A DNA stretch of 64,000 nt from Owenia fusiformis (GCA_903813345.2 CAIIXF020000004.1:22631985-22695984), one strand, 5' to 3'. Positions 22,201-35,100 are shown, counted from the first letter of the stretch. A program made the numbers and translations. The notes: generated from the letters alone by a model not told the origin.

Positions 22201-25200
22201 TTGAGGAATGTACCAAAAGAAAATCAATATGTATAACAACAAAACATAATAATATATTAGTCTAAAATGAGACCACTTGTTGAGTAAGTGTCACGAAGTT
22301 TCAACTATGGTTGAAATTGTCAATATCTGAATATGCAAGACGCATGCATGTAAAATGACAAAATACTTTGATTTCCATTTAACTATATACTCGTACATGT
22401 CAGATGTTTGCAAATTATAGGTGCGTAATAATAAATTAAATTGTGATTTTCTATACCATTTTGTTTTAAATTTTTCTTTGAGTCAAAGCGTCCTTTTGTA
22501 TACATTTATGAATTTTAAGTATAAAAATATTTGTTTTTGATGTCATATATCTTTCTTTTGTTACATAGCAATAATGTACATAAATTGTGTGAAATACTGT
22601 CATTATATAGTCATATTTGTTCTTGTATTTTCATTATTATTCAATATGTATTTTATCTTATTTCTATTCATTCATATGAAAGTATGGTTAATTGTAATTA
22701 AAAATCCCAATATGTAACCCCAACTCGAACCATTACATAATATCTAACAAAAACATTTACTATACAATACTAATATGATAATATAAACTACTTCTTAAAC
22801 GAACTATTATATTTATTGTATGTATTACTTACCTTGGGCGAAGCTACAGTAGGTGTTGGAGTTGTAGAAGTAGTAGAAAATGGACCTGGAATTAAAGTCA
22901 CAAAGTTCAAACTAATTATTATCCAAGACTTGAACGTGTTTGAGTTTGAGGTACATGAAGGTGCATACAGTATATAAAGGTTTGTAAAATGCTGTATTTC
23001 AAGAGGGCGGTGTGTAGCTTCACGGATGCGATGAAGGAGTCATGAATATTAAGATGTTCGTTGAATAATATGAAGAAGCTATCAGAATCTTCAGCTTCAT
23101 TTATTGTCCCCAAGTCGTCCAGCCCTCGAGCAGATATATTTTATTGACCTTGAGATAATTCCAATGTTCTGAACCCCACATTAGATATTCTTTTTATGAC
23201 CTTCAAAACAAGCGATATTTCGAAATGGATAAAGTAAATTGGCACGACTGTTTTGGTATTAGTATTAGTTATTTTATATAAATATTGATGTGTTACCGGG
23301 TGATCAAGGTGACTTGGTACTGAAAATGTAAGACAATGTACATGCAATTGCTTATTCAAATAAAGTTCGTAAAGCAAAACGAATAGGAACATCTAAAATT
23401 TCTAAAATTTCACAGTGTTTAAAAAATAAACTTTTGGACAATATGGAAGCTTTTCCATAACCAAATGAGCATTGAATATTGAATTTCTAAGATTATACAA
23501 TTTCTATGTTGGTCAAAACCTTTTCGAGATAAGAAGGGACAAATTTTATTTTTCACTTTGAACCTAAAGATTTTTAAAATTATTCTTTTATTTTGAAACC
23601 CGAAATGTTCCAAGGAAAATATTTCTTTCCAGATCATCCCTTTAGGCTTATTTGATTGGGGTCTTGAAGGAGAACTATGCAATCGAAGTAATTTCAGTAA
23701 CATACCCATAGTTGTAGAAGCAGGAGCACAACTGGCAACCTTCTTGCAAACAGCACCTAAAAGTTATGCCACATATTAATAGCATTGTGTTAGGAGGGGG
23801 GGGGGTGGGGGGGAGGGGGTAGAGAGAAATTATTATAGCAAACAAGAGGTATAAGTATTATGGCATTAAATCTTTTGACTAGAAAAGTTGATTTTTAGTC
23901 AATTATAAGTCTCAGAGGAATAAACATAGAAACCTTCAATCTTGAGAGGAAATTGACATGGAAAAATGCTCAAAAAGGGGGTCTTTGGGGCGGCACATAG
24001 GAAGTATATTGGAGTGAAACTCTCGGACTTCAGGATAGACTGTACCGTGTTAGAGGAAAGATTCGTTTGACAAATATGGATAAATAAGAGAAGCGGGGTT
24101 AAAGCAGGGAGATGTCCACTCTCTTAGAACCGATATAACAGATTTGTCTGGAACATAGGGATGTCAAAACCCCTACTTAATGGGTTTTACTGAACAATAT
24201 CGCGAGTCAAGTAATACTGTATAGTGTATATAAAATACCTGAGACAGTAGGAGATGTCAAACAGTTGGCGACTGCATTACATCGTTTTGCCTTTCCCCTT
24301 TTCCTGTTTTTCTTCTTCTTGTGCCTTGTTTTACCCTCTTTGCCACTGGTTGGAGTAGAGGTTGGAGATTCCCTTTTTTGAATATGAGATGGAAGTGAAT
24401 CATTTCCAATAACGTGATTGGATAATACTTTGATTCTCTGTTCGGTTGATTGGTTGATATTCTGAAACGAAGGTATTTTAACATTTAAATTTTGCAAAGA
24501 CTTTCGGAAATATGCCAATATGTTTCAACTGAACTTATGTTTCATTCGGGGTAGATCAGTAACTATGATAAAGTAATTGACATGTCATTGCGTATAGATG
24601 GCAAGTCAGAAGTGGACTATTTGTTACTATCTGCTGTATAATTTAACATATCATAAATGAGCCTGGCCATAGGAAAACCGGTCTTATCACAAAAATTAAA
24701 ATTGTGCTACAGAGCCAAAAATGTGCCCAATGAAAATGTGCTAAATTAGGATCCAACTTTTTATTCTATATATGCATGGAAAGACACAAGTCACGGCTCA
24801 TTTGAAAGGTCTTTTTGTGCTTTTTAAGATAAACAAAAAATCAAAATATTGACAAATCTGTGATAAGACCACTTTTCCTGTGGCCTGGCTCAAATATTGA
24901 TGTTATGAAACAAATAAACAAAAATAAAATAAAAAGAATATTTGGTATTTTACTCGTATATTGTTTCAAGTATACCTCTATTTGCACATGAAGGAAGATG
25001 TATTCTGCTATTATTATTTGGTATTGTCACCTCATTTTGAAGCAATATTTCCATCTTAATTTATCACTGCATCTTTTGCCATCTATTGACAGTAGTGAAG
25101 TCCATTAAAATAAATAATTAATATTGAGTTTATTAATCACTAAAATTTAATTTATGTTCGAATAAATCATGTTTTACAATTAAGCAGAGAGTAGCGTTGC

Positions 25201-26060
25201 AAAAGTATTTTGAATCCAATTTTATGGTAACAATCATTGAATAATTTTATTGACATTTGTTTTTTCTGCTTTCTAACATAATGTATTCTAGGTTGAATGT
25301 TGTGTGTTATTGAAAAGTATCACGTGATTACTTTCTTTACACATGCGCAGTGAACAAATATAAAGTGGTCGAAGTCAAAATGCACTTTGTCTCCGATAAA
25401 TAAAATACACTATCAATATTGTAACACGCACATGGGTTAGGGCAATTTCTATAGACCAGTATATCGTGCATATAGGTGAATAAATGACACTAACAGTAAC
25501 TCACAATGCATAGCAATTGCTACTGGCTGTATAAAGTGGGTGACATTGAAATATCTTCTGCCATAAACAACAAGTGGTCGTGAAATAGTATAATGGGTTA
25601 ATTTGCTATGAAACATAAAGCTTAACATGCGTAGTTCTGTGTAACATCCATGCATATAAAATAAAACCACACGATCGAACATTTAAAGACTAACGAAGCC
25701 AACAGACTGCTTATTTTAATCATTGACCAACATTTACTGTACTTAGTATACCTGGTTTTCTAAGAACTCCATTGTTGTTGTTGATACAGGATCCAGGGGC
25801 CTCTCTTGCAATATGTATGATACACTTGGTTTTAGTCTTTGTACCTCCTCTTGAAGAGTATTTACACGTAGGAATAATATAACGAACATAGGGATTGTCA
25901 AACAGATATATAAGCCTCCTAATACTGCCACTGCAGTTGCTAAACTCCTATTGCAAGAGTTACACGTTCCTGGGTGTTTGGTAGGGTGGTCTGGATGGTC
26001 AACATCAACGCTAACGCTCTTGGATAGTTCTGATGGCTTCACGCTTGGATTATCCGACAT
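16267..26060 (-). CDS. TNF-superfamily ligand, EDA/Eiger-like, with variant exon array
   Basis: Predicted secreted or membrane-bound cytokine. Exons on minus: 26060-25752, 24461-24239, 23756-23706, 22885-22833, one of the variants in 21733-19926, 19054-18936, 16569-16267. All phases join, giving about 372 aa. Residues 1-40 are cytosolic; about 41-64 form one hydrophobic segment without a signal peptide (type II); a short coiled coil follows. Residues 147-163 are strongly basic (RHKKKKNRKRGKAKR), a furin-like site. Next is a Ser/Thr/Pro stalk (PFSTTSTTPTPT). The TNF domain begins at about 213 (PxAxHLTG), continues with GLYMVYFQ and ends SFFGLYQIH. The cysteine pair LEC/HSC resembles ectodysplasin. 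No collagen repeats are present. The start ATG is the first in the open exon. Family assignment is firm; the exact orthologue is not. Confidence 0.88.
16570..16795. repeat. 35-bp tandem repeat at the TNF last-exon acceptor
   Basis: Six or so units of gaaaatgttttcaggttta plus an A-rich spacer begin within a few bases of the acceptor of the proximal last exon. On minus they form a repeated pyrimidine-rich tract that may influence acceptor use. Related, more decayed units fill 17640-18300. Confidence 0.85.
17498..17629 (-). pseudogene. Decayed duplicate of the TNF last exon
   Basis: On minus this reads CFSAGLI, then INATERAEFNESES, closely matching the second half of the exon at 16267-16569. 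It contains an in-frame TGA at the position of the glutamate in NSELFIK, and the FFGLYQIH end is altered. The first half of the exon is missing and replaced by minisatellite. Flanking intron also matches: about 17040-17285 resembles 18660-18930, so a block of 1-1.5 kb was duplicated in tandem. Confidence 0.85.
17640..18300. repeat. Degenerate 28-30 bp minisatellite in TNF intron
   Basis: Irregular units of aacagaaagtgttttcaggt plus ataatatc repeat about 18 times with many changes. The unit is related to the repeat beside the last-exon acceptor at 16570-16795. It lies in the intron before the last exon. Confidence 0.8.
19118..19223. repeat. Small MITE or RNA-hairpin element upstream of common TNF exon
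   Basis: gttcgttcagtgtatg (19118-19133) and its perfect complement (19208-19223) are separated by 74 bp. The element begins about 64 bp before the common-exon acceptor (exon top at 19054) on minus. It looks like a MITE, but in the pre-mRNA it would form a stem next to the acceptor that all variant exons must use. Confidence 0.75.
19712..19870. repeat. Dispersed repeat (cattgttct family)
   Basis: Contains two direct copies of a ctaaaatccattgttct-like block, with tatatccatggtgacaacaa between them. A further copy is at about 55485-55600 in an SMC4 intron. It is probably a non-autonomous transposon; its ends are not clear. Confidence 0.7.
19926..21733 (-). CDS. Array of eight tandem variant exons for the TNF-domain start
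   Basis: Copies, in transcript order: 21733-21673, 20877-20817, 20755-20692, relic 20639-20602, 20413-20353, relic 20205-20148, 20102-20042, 19992-19926. Intact copies encode about 20 residues with core P-x-A-x-H-L-T-G, for example RPMAMHVTG, VPIATHLTG, DPLAIHLTG. Four are exactly 61 nt, one is 64 and one 67 (using a shifted GTATAT donor); all enter in phase 0 and leave in phase 1. The relic at 20639 has lost bases and its donor; the one at 20205 has a CT instead of a GT donor. Introns between neighbours are often only 45-62 bp. The core corresponds to the first strand of the TNF domain. Confidence 0.88.
21734..22832. other. TNF intron, nothing recognised
   Basis: AT-rich intron between the stalk exon (22885-22833) and the first variant exon (21733-21673). 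I saw no further copy of the variant exon and no clear mobile element. Confidence 0.6.
24659..24891. mobile_element. MITE, copy 2 (GAGCCTGGCC family)
   Basis: Matches 8313-8563. Ends gagcctggcc and ggcctggctc are inverted. An AAAT at each side (24655-24658 and 24892-24895) may be the target duplication. It lies in TNF intron 1. Confidence 0.87.
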
Positions 26061-29000
26061 GTTTGATCCATGCGGCTACATCGAACATGTGCGTTGGTAT
26101 CCTTGTTTGAATTTGCCGCTTTTTGCTTTAATGTACCTTTTGGTGAATCATATACCGGGATTCCCCTCTTTCATCGTGTCCATTTCTACATTCTGTTTGT
26201 GTATTGCAGACCCCATTCCTTATTTGAACACATTCTGTCATACTGACTTCTAAGTTGTTATTTATAAATTGTGGTTATCTTTCAAATACACTCACCCTTA
26301 AAAATAATCCAAATACGATGTCCGCGAATAAAATGAAACAGCTCACATTTTCAAATGCAAAGTAACAAGCTTAAATTAGAATCTGTGCAAGAATGATGTA
26401 CTCCATTGATCTTCTAGCTTTATATTCTGTATATTATGTTGGTAAATTCGAGAAATTTAGCTGTCAAGAGAGAAAGGAGTGAAATAAGCCTTAATCTAGC
26501 ATGACATTCTTAGCACGGGTAAAACACAAAATAATATCATTAAAGGTTCTTATGAAGCGTTTTATACAATGCATGTACTTCGAAACGGTATTTGTGGACG
26601 TTAAATAATAATTCAACTAATTTTCTAGCTATGTCACCAGAAACGACTGACCGGATAATGTTTATTTTTCTAAGGGTTACTTAGTTTAAGACCATTCATC
26701 GCAACATAAAACATTCTATTTCAACTTCGCGGAAGTTCTATTTTAAATTTTTGAAACTTGTATTTGAGAGAGAAAGTAAAACCTTTCCTCTTTGAAAGCT
26801 GGTACTTTGTATTTTTACATAACATAACCAAATAATGACCTTGGCAGGTCGAGGGTAAAGTCTGTACCAGTAACGCGTCATGGTCGTAAATTCACAGATA
26901 TCTAGCGTTCTGTTTTGTTTTGTTTTTAGTTTATGAACGAACTGAAGAAGTGATACCATGTATTTTAACGTCCTTGTGCATTGGAATCAACTCGTTTTCG
27001 TCCACTACAATCCAGGGTATTGAAGACTACCCTGTGAACAGGAACAGGCATCCATTACGGGATCACAATCTTGTTGTCATAGTAACACGAATACATTGGT
27101 GCAACCAGTTGTGAGGCAGACGAGGCAATTGCCTCACTGAAATATTCTGAAGTTGACATTGTACTTTTTTCTTTGTAACCTTTCTAACAGAACTTAAATT
27201 CTAATCCAAAATTAAGTAGACTGTACTTAAACACCTTAAATGACCTTGAACTGTAAATATGACATTGAATACCTTTGGATACTAATTATTCTATTTTATC
27301 TTTTATTTGATTAAGTGGCCTTGACCTCACTGTTGCACCTCAAATTAACCCACCTTGACCTTTGGTCATTCATTGACCTAAGATCCAATGGAATATTATA
27401 TGGACATGAGGACATTTTTAATAGTGATAGCTTCAGAAAATCATAGAAACAATTCTAAGACAACTGTTGTTTTAAGCACTCTCCAAATACATTCCACCTC
27501 TGTGGATGCCAAAACGTCGGGCATGCTTATTGTTTTATTTATGTATGCGTCTGGTGCATTGTACACTGATCTTAGAATTTCATAAAAAGTAATTTTCAAA
27601 AAACTGAATGCACACTTCCAAATGGCCTCGATTGGGAGGTGATGTTCAAGAGCAGCCCGCCTCTCTAAACCCGTATAGCAAATATATACTGCAGAAGGAT
27701 TTTACCGCAATAGTACCAAACAAGAGTACCAAACAATACGCAACCGCTACGTTGAAAATAGTGCATGATATTTGTCATCCGCAGATATAAAAATGGAGAA
27801 AAGTGGCTGCGCTTGGAGGATGCAAATTAGCCTCTATCAGTAAAGAACACATGGGGGACACATGTAGGTATTCCACTATCTTGTAAACATGCCAAGTGAT
27901 AACCCTTCACATGTGTCGCACTTGAATATTATATCACAGTGATATTACTATGTAAACTAATGGATATATATTTCTTCACTCAAATTTTGGTTCAAAACGG
28001 CAATTTTTACCGCTATGCAACATTTTCATGATATTGAACAAAATTGACAATTTGTTGAATTTCTAGTTGTTGGCATTCTAGAGTTCCCTAATAAAAGGAG
28101 TTCTGTGAAAATTACCCCTTCCCCCACCCCTGTATAACACGATTGTCACTTCTACAAATCACTAACGGAAGCCCGCAAAATATTAATAACCTGATAAATG
28201 AGAGAGTGTCAGTTTACCGGAAATGCCAGAGCCTAGGCCTAGGAATTCGATATCATAGAGTTGTTTTGTAAAATATATCACTGTCACCGACTAACATCTG
28301 TTGTGAAGTATAATGACCCTTAATAGCTTATTTTGATATTTGACACATCTTGTTAATCTAACATCAAAATTCTGGCTACTCTGCCTGCCTTGAATCACCC
28401 TTGTATTGAAAGTCTGAGAGTCTGTTATTAGTCTAAAGGGAGACGTGGATGGTCCGCGCCGGGGTCCGGATATATTACTGTAAATGATTTAATTCGGCGC
28501 TCGCCATTTCTGCACAATGTAAGATCGGAAGTTTGATATCTTCGACAATTACTGCTACAGGTTGTCTTTTGATAGCCAAAGTGGGTCATTGTTTAAAAAA
28601 AAAGAAAATTCGCCAAAATAAAAACGCGATATTCAACAACTTTAAAGGGGCAACAAGGACTGTAGAGAGAAAATTCAATTTTTAAATTTTTTTCTGAGCT
28701 AACAGGTTAATATTTGACTTAACACCTTCTTTGACATGTCTATTTTCTTCAAATGTGTGTATAAACTATCAATTTCAGCATTAAAAGTGTAAATTCAGTT
28801 CAAAGATTCTATAAAGGGAGTCCCACTCATAGATTTTTAAGATCCACCACGTTTCAAGAGGAATATCAACTGAGATAATGTTCATCCAGGGGGTTTCTTA
28901 ATGAAAATAGATGTTAGTCTTGATGAAATATCCAAACTTAAATATATCTCGACACTGGTCGATGATCGTTGATCATGAATGGCCCTCCTGCACTAATTGT

Positions 29001-29261
29001 TGTACCTTTAAATTAAATGTTGTCATTGTTTTGGAAGATAATTGCTTTAGTATTTCCTTCCCGTTTGCATTGTTTACAAAAATAGTACTTCGCAAACTTG
29101 GAAGAACGGAAAAGGTCTCAGAAGGTCCTAGATGCTAAAGACGTTCCGGAATAAATGTGGAACGTGTTTTGTCGTGTTTGATTGTATGCCAAGACGTTTA
29201 ATTGTTGAAATGTAGACACTTGACGTTGAAGCAATGATTTCCAAAATACAGGGTGTGTCGC
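26061..29261. other. Upstream of the TNF gene; no gene supported
   Basis: This holds the presumed TNF promoter side immediately above 26060. No reliable exon was found. At 27230-27390 there is a cluster of TGACCT-type half-sites. A G/C-rich patch ggtccgcgccggggtccgg is at 28451-28469. The remainder is AT-rich without visible repeats. Confidence 0.5.
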
Positions 29262-29402
29262 AGGCCCGTAGCCAGAATTTTCCAAGGGGGGGGGGGTCAC
29301 TTTTCCAAAAAATTCTTAGGGGGGGTTCACTTCGGCAAATTTGCCCAAAAATCACTCAAAAATAGTCAGAACCCCCCCCCCCTCCTGGCTACGGGCCTGT
29401 GG
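29262..29402. mobile_element. Short MITE with CAGGCCCGTAGCCAG ends
   Basis: caggcccgtagccag at the left and ctggctacgggcctg at the right are perfect inverted 15-mers. Inside are long G and C runs. A one-ended relative is at about 8870. Confidence 0.85.
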
Positions 29403-29440
29403 CGTGTGATGGCCAACAGCAGTGAGCCGGGGTGGGGCTG

Positions 29441-29747
29441 CTCAGGGGCGGATCTGGGAACGAACAAGGGGGGGGGGGCCCAAATTTCAGGTCAGAGAAA
29501 AAAACGTCCACGCTTGCGCGGAAAAAGATTTTGGGCCCCTAAAACCCAAAAGTGGGCCCAAATTTTGAAATTTTGAGGCCCATTTTCTTCAAAACTTGGC
29601 CTGAAATTAAAAAATAAGGCCTTAAAAGGCCCAGTTATGACCAAAAAGGCCCACTTTTTGGGGTCTTAAGGCCTTTTTGGCCCAAAAGCTTTTTGGGCCC
29701 AATTTTTTTTCTGGGCCCAGCCCCCCCCCCCTAATCCGCCAGTGCTG
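29441..29747. mobile_element. MITE with CAGGGGCGGAT-type ends
   Basis: Left end caggggcggatctggga, right end taatccgccagtg; the two are imperfectly inverted. CTGCT occurs on both sides and may be a 5-bp target duplication. The interior is full of gggccc words. A related fragment with ggcggatctgggc and cagatccgcccctgg is at about 30170-30290. Confidence 0.75.
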
Positions 29748-29769
29748 CTAAACTGTAAGATTGTCTTAC

Positions 29770-29938
29770 CTATTGGTACTAAACTCTGCGCTCCTGGGAA
29801 TATTGACACCGGTGATAAAGCAGCGTTCATTTCGTATTCTATTCCTAATGGCATTTTAATAGGAACTAACGGACTTAGAATAATAAAATGAATGCGTGTT
29901 TGTATGACACTACAATGGGCAAGATGGGGGTCACGCAT
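29770..29938 (-). other. Possible orphan coding exon
   Basis: On minus an ATG at 29854 opens MPLGIEYEMNAALSPVS, then IFPGAQSLVPIG, and runs to a strong donor (AG|GTAAGA) at 29769. The open frame extends further upstream to 29938. I recognise no family and find no partner exon. Its donor is phase 1, so it could join TNF exon 3 but not exon 2. It could equally be a chance open frame or old transposon sequence. Confidence 0.25.
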
Positions 29939-30654
29939 ATTTTAATTTCGTAATTGAGAAATCTCATAAATCGGAGCGACTTGCACAATCCAGGCATCCT
30001 ACAAATGCAGAATCAATTAAAATTTCCATTGCCAACTGCTTATACATGTACTATAGTATTGCCGTAGTTATGTTTGGCGCATTGAAGACTTCACACGTGA
30101 TAAAACACGGGCATGATATAGTTTCCTTCATATTGTAAGATGAAAAAACACAGAAAGATGTAACTGGCGGATCTGGGCAGCCTCCATAAGGATGGGCCCA
30201 GAAACTACTTTTGGGCCCAACAATTTTTAAGACCCCATTACCCCGCCCATTACTGAGGCTTATTTTTTAAAGTTTCAGATCCGCCCCTGGTTGTGATATA
30301 GGTATCAGCAGAATGTTATAATAGTCCTGTTACCCACCTGCGTGCACTTATGGATGTAAATCATTTCAAAACCTGTTTTAACTCAACAAGAGCCTTTATA
30401 GACGACCGATTGAATAACATCGACTCAAAATTCGAACCTAAACGGCAAGATATTGACCTTTGTGTATATACTATTTTATTCTATGACAAGATCAAGGAGA
30501 AATGGCAAAGTGCCAGTTCTTAAACCTAGAGATAAAAAGTAATTAAAATGAGACCCCGTGAGGACTCTTAATTAATGTTGGCAGATGATTACCCTTTTGT
30601 TGTTTTTAAGATCTTATCGACCTCAAATGCAGAATTAATGACATGTTGTAGAAG

Positions 30655-30880
30655 CCGATTTGAGTCCCGGTGTAAAAGAAATTATGGTCCCCTGGGGATT
30701 ATGGTCCCCTTTCCTTACGGCCCTTACTGGCCCTGATTGTGTATAAATAATAAGGAAAATAATTGTAATTATGTCACCATATAAATCAATAGAGAGTAGG
30801 ACCAAAATTTGATAGGACCACCTACCCTGTTACACCGGGGTTTGAGGGGCTACAAATGAAGTCGCTATTTTCAAACAAAA
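30655..30880. mobile_element. Dispersed element, copy A
   Basis: Contains aaagaaattatggtcccctg, ggattatggtcccctttcc and accatataaatcaa. The same string of motifs recurs at 31300-31470, so these are two copies of one non-autonomous element about 640 bp apart. The ends are not clear. Confidence 0.75.
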
Positions 30881-31299
30881 TATTCTTATTCCTGGATGAA
30901 GCTAGATCTTGGGCTCTAGAGTGCCCAGGAGATCAAATGATTGATTTTCTGAATCAAAGAGTGTCTGAATGAAGCTGCGATTGAGAAGGGTATCACGCAT
31001 TTAACTTTTGAAGGAAGTGAGTTGGTACACTTGTGACTTCTTTCAACAAGGTCAGAGTACAAATAATCCACTAGAAAAATGAACGTTTGATATAACAACT
31101 ATCCCCATTCTCTTTTCGGTGGACCAAAAACTATCTATGATATGTTCGATATAAAATGATGGAGTAGAATCGTTTGAGAACAAAACGTTAATCGAATATA
31201 TATCTTGACCCTTTTAATTTTGGGTTGTCATACTAGTGAAGTACATGACAGACTACAATTTCAACTAACGTCGAATCACTTTTACATGAAAATGTGCTC

Positions 31300-31470
31300 C
31301 TGTCAAAGAAATTATGGTCCCCTGGGGATTATGGTCCCCTTTCCTTACGGCCCTTGCTGGCCCTGACTATGTATAAATCATAATGAAAATAATTGTAATT
31401 AGGTCACCATATAAATCAAGAGAGTAGGACCAAAATTTAATAATAGGACAACCTACCTTTTACACCCGTA
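31300..31470. mobile_element. Dispersed element, copy B
   Basis: Second copy of the element at 30655-30880 in the same orientation, with a few substitutions and small indels. Confidence 0.75.
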
Positions 31471-31785
31471 TAAAAATTTGAGTGAGAAACATACTTTTAT
31501 GTCACTGCGTCCCGTAATCATAACATTCTTCTCGGAGTCGGTATTGAAAATTAAAGGAAGAAGTCATTTCTCATTTTGCGATCTATCGGACGACGCATAA
31601 TACGAGACATTTCTGATTGTCGTTGCTTTTCGTTGTTAATTGGTCATTAGTCATTCGAATACAAGGTCCAAGTAATTTAGAAAATAGGATTAATACAAGT
31701 ATAAGCATGTTTGTGTTTATCCAAGCAAAATGTTGTAACAACTACTAGTATTACATTTCTGAGCAGTTTGGACACCTAAACAGGG

Positions 31786-32145
31786 TAGCCTCGTGGCGTA
31801 GAGAGACTACTTTGTGGGTTGAACGTCCGGTGGGATATGGAGGTCCTGCGTTCGAGCCCCAGGTACGGAGTTTTTGAGCATTGCACTACAGACATCCGGT
31901 CCGAAGGTCCAACCGTACACCGGCCCTTGGCATGGGTTGGTTCTCTGACCGCTCTTGTCGGAGACAGATTGTGAGACTGTGGTTGGTTCCTCCACTAACG
32001 TGCTTTAGTAGACTCCGGGAGTCATACAGTATGGTAGCGAGCCCCCACCAAGGGCAGTAGTGGAACGACACGAATCGGTCCCAGTATGGTTGCCTTGCAA
32101 CTGAAGCGACTCGAGGAAATCATGCCATTCGCGGTGACCCAGAAA
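31786..32145 (+). mobile_element. tRNA-derived SINE
   Basis: The head has a box-A-like tagcctcgtggcgtagagag and, about 55 bp on, a box-B-like gcgttcgagccccag, the spacing of an internal RNA polymerase III promoter. A non-tRNA body follows (gttggttctctgaccgctc, then tgtggttggttcctcc). The right end is not sharply defined. Short open frames here are chance. Confidence 0.72.
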
Positions 32146-35100
32146 AGACTTTTGCTCATTGATACAACAATTAACTTTCATTTAATTAATTTATTGAAAT
32201 TGATAAGAAATTTCTATTTATTTTAGCGTTTATATTTCACAATCCAGGATTTATCATAGGATTATTAATTGTGTGACATCTATAATAAAACCAAGGCAGT
32301 TAATTGCACAATTCGGACAGTTTTTAAGTTGAAAGGACTGGGGTTGGGCATCGATACACTAATTCTCCGTTCTGTTGTGTCTATCTCACTTATTTTGTTA
32401 CAACACACAAACACAGCTCAAATTTTTGATGTCGTAACATTGTTTTTCTAAATGTAAATTGAGTTTTGGACCAACAAAAAGTGTCCCATAGACTAGATCT
32501 TTTTTACCTTCATCTCCTAAAATTGTTCATCCACCGATTGTAATATTTTCATTTCTTTATTTACTGCATAAACGTTGAATCAGATCACATGCACTCACAT
32601 TGTGTCAAACTGCCAACATTTTACATAATTTTTCCGGGGCACATATTACCTAGTTAGATTTACTTTTCGCCTCTCATTTTTAATCAAAGAGCCCCTCCCA
32701 TTTTTAAATCTAGGATACCCCGGGTAAATTGAAAAACAGCCTAGCTACGCCTCTAGTCAGTACACTCTGATATTCCCCGATAGAATTAATGGCGTATGCG
32801 CCATCTTTACTTAAAACATGAAGTTGATTTGACGTAGCGGTCACATTAATTTTCAGTAGTCAGAATTCTGAATGGGGAGGGGGGGGGGGTCGTGTATAAA
32901 GGCGTATTTCAGCCACCAGTGATCATTACTCTTAGAATTCAGTGATGCTGTAGAAGCCACTCTATGTACCTAAGGAGAACATTTTCCCAGAGATTTTTGA
33001 ATAATTACCTTAAAGACCATCCCCTTATCAGATTTCTGAAATATCATTTGTCCCCCTCGAATGGGTGTTCAAGTCTTCGAATTTATAAGTATGTCTTTTC
33101 AATCATGTCACATAAAGATGTGATTTCAAATATGTATACTTTTTTATTGCATGCACCTAGAAATGCATAAGATAGTTTGTTTGTCTAATTGTATTGTTTA
33201 GTATATTTTTGAAAGTACCTTATTAACATCTAATGCCATCCAATAAACCATTAATAAGGAACAGACAAATAAAAACAAATACATAATCATTACTAATGAG
33301 CCAAATGGGTTGCTCATGCACACCAAATGCAAGGTATAGTAGAGTGTTTTAGTCCAAGAAAGAACTGAATTCCACCAGTTTCTTTACTTTCATTAAAACA
33401 AACTTTGTTTTAAAACGTCAAAATGATCAATAAAGCATATTATACTAAGACTCAACATTTAATTGGCTAGGCTATTCAGATAGAGGCCCATGAGGGGTTG
33501 TATGACAAAGCCAAAGCTGTTATGGAAGTCAGCAAAAATGATAACCTGGAATTTTGACTTTCGAAATACTTTTCTGAATCAATCGAACTACAGAAGGACT
33601 TGTCTAAAATGATAGCATATCCAGATTCTTGTATCTTGTACTCCACCAATCCCAATTAATGGAAATCCATATGACTAACCAGAATGTTAGAGCCTATTAC
33701 ATTACTAGTGAAAAGGGTATCATGCAAATTCTCAAGCTTATCTTGCTGTTTTAGTTAAAAGTTTAACCAACCCCCTAAAGTGTAAATTATACACAGAAGT
33801 TAAACAATCATATAAAGAAACTTAAAATAAGGCAAAATACAACATTAACATTTACCATTCTTTGGTTTAATCTTCCTTATATTTATTGTGCTCAACTTGC
33901 AAAATACGAGGGGTGATCACTTTTTCATGGATGCTTCTCATTTAAAAGGCTCCATTATTTATTGAGCACCCCTAGTACATTTTCCAATCTTTCTAGAGTC
34001 ACCTGGACAAATATGGAATAAATTGGTAAAAGGGGTCTAATACTCGAACCAATCATGATTTGCACACAATTGCTTTGGCTTGCACAAGACTTGTTAAAAG
34101 ACATGTTAAAACCCTCAAAACTTCATATTACACCCCCTTACTCTTGGAAGAATTATGGATAGACTTCACACAAGACTAGATTTAATTGACTTTCATAGAA
34201 AAGCAATTAAACTGCATGTTACACAATAGTAAAGCACAATTTCTCGAGAAATAGCCCCTGTTAGACACTACATTACTTTTTCTTAATTTCCAGGATGAGC
34301 ACAAATTCTTAATGAACAAGAAATATTATATTTACATTTACGTACTTATCTTGCACTTTCACCGACGACTATGGTAGTTACAAGCAAAGTTCAAAAACAA
34401 AATGCAAAACCTTGAAAAATAGAGTCAACCAAAATATAATGATAAAATGTCATGTGAAAAATAATGAAATGTAAGGCGGACCAACAAAATTCTATTGAAC
34501 AGGAATGTTTAAAACTTTTACATCAATTGTGCCCCGATTCACTTAACCTTTATTTTATTTTTTTATATTTTTTTTATTTAGGAATATGATACAAAGCTCA
34601 GAAGTGAACATGACAGGAAACTTTGACAAAAACATCTTGATAATTTTTTGAGTTGAAGAGTATTAAATCAGTACTAAACCCAGATTTAATTGCACTACAC
34701 CTTCTTATATTTGTGAAAAATAGAACTCTTGAATGATAAATACATATTTTGATAAATAGATATATTGATGGCTTTATTTTGTGTATTCATCTCCATGGTG
34801 ATGTTTACAATGATGCTGCTTTTATTTAGGTCCCTTCAGTTTCTAGATCCCCATCTGCTACAAAGACCTTTGTAGCAGACGGAAAAGAAATGACCTTGAT
34901 ATTGAAATATTTAATATTAAGAGATCATATCATTGCTTTCATTCACTTCAAAATATAAGTATATACATGTATAAGTACATCCTTTAAATGTTTTTAAATA
35001 TCATTTGATCCAATTCTTAATCAAGTTTGTCAAATCAAAATCAAGGTCATTCCCTCATGATGCATGGAGACTCAGATGAATTTTGTGTGTTTCAATTGTC

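Noticed and set aside
27230-27390. Cluster of TGACCT half-sites as a hormone response element
   Set aside because: Spacing is irregular and the same words are common in repeats of this genome; no link to a gene can be shown.
29118-29576. Several short frames with poly-glycine or poly-proline
   Set aside because: They derive from G and C runs in short MITEs.
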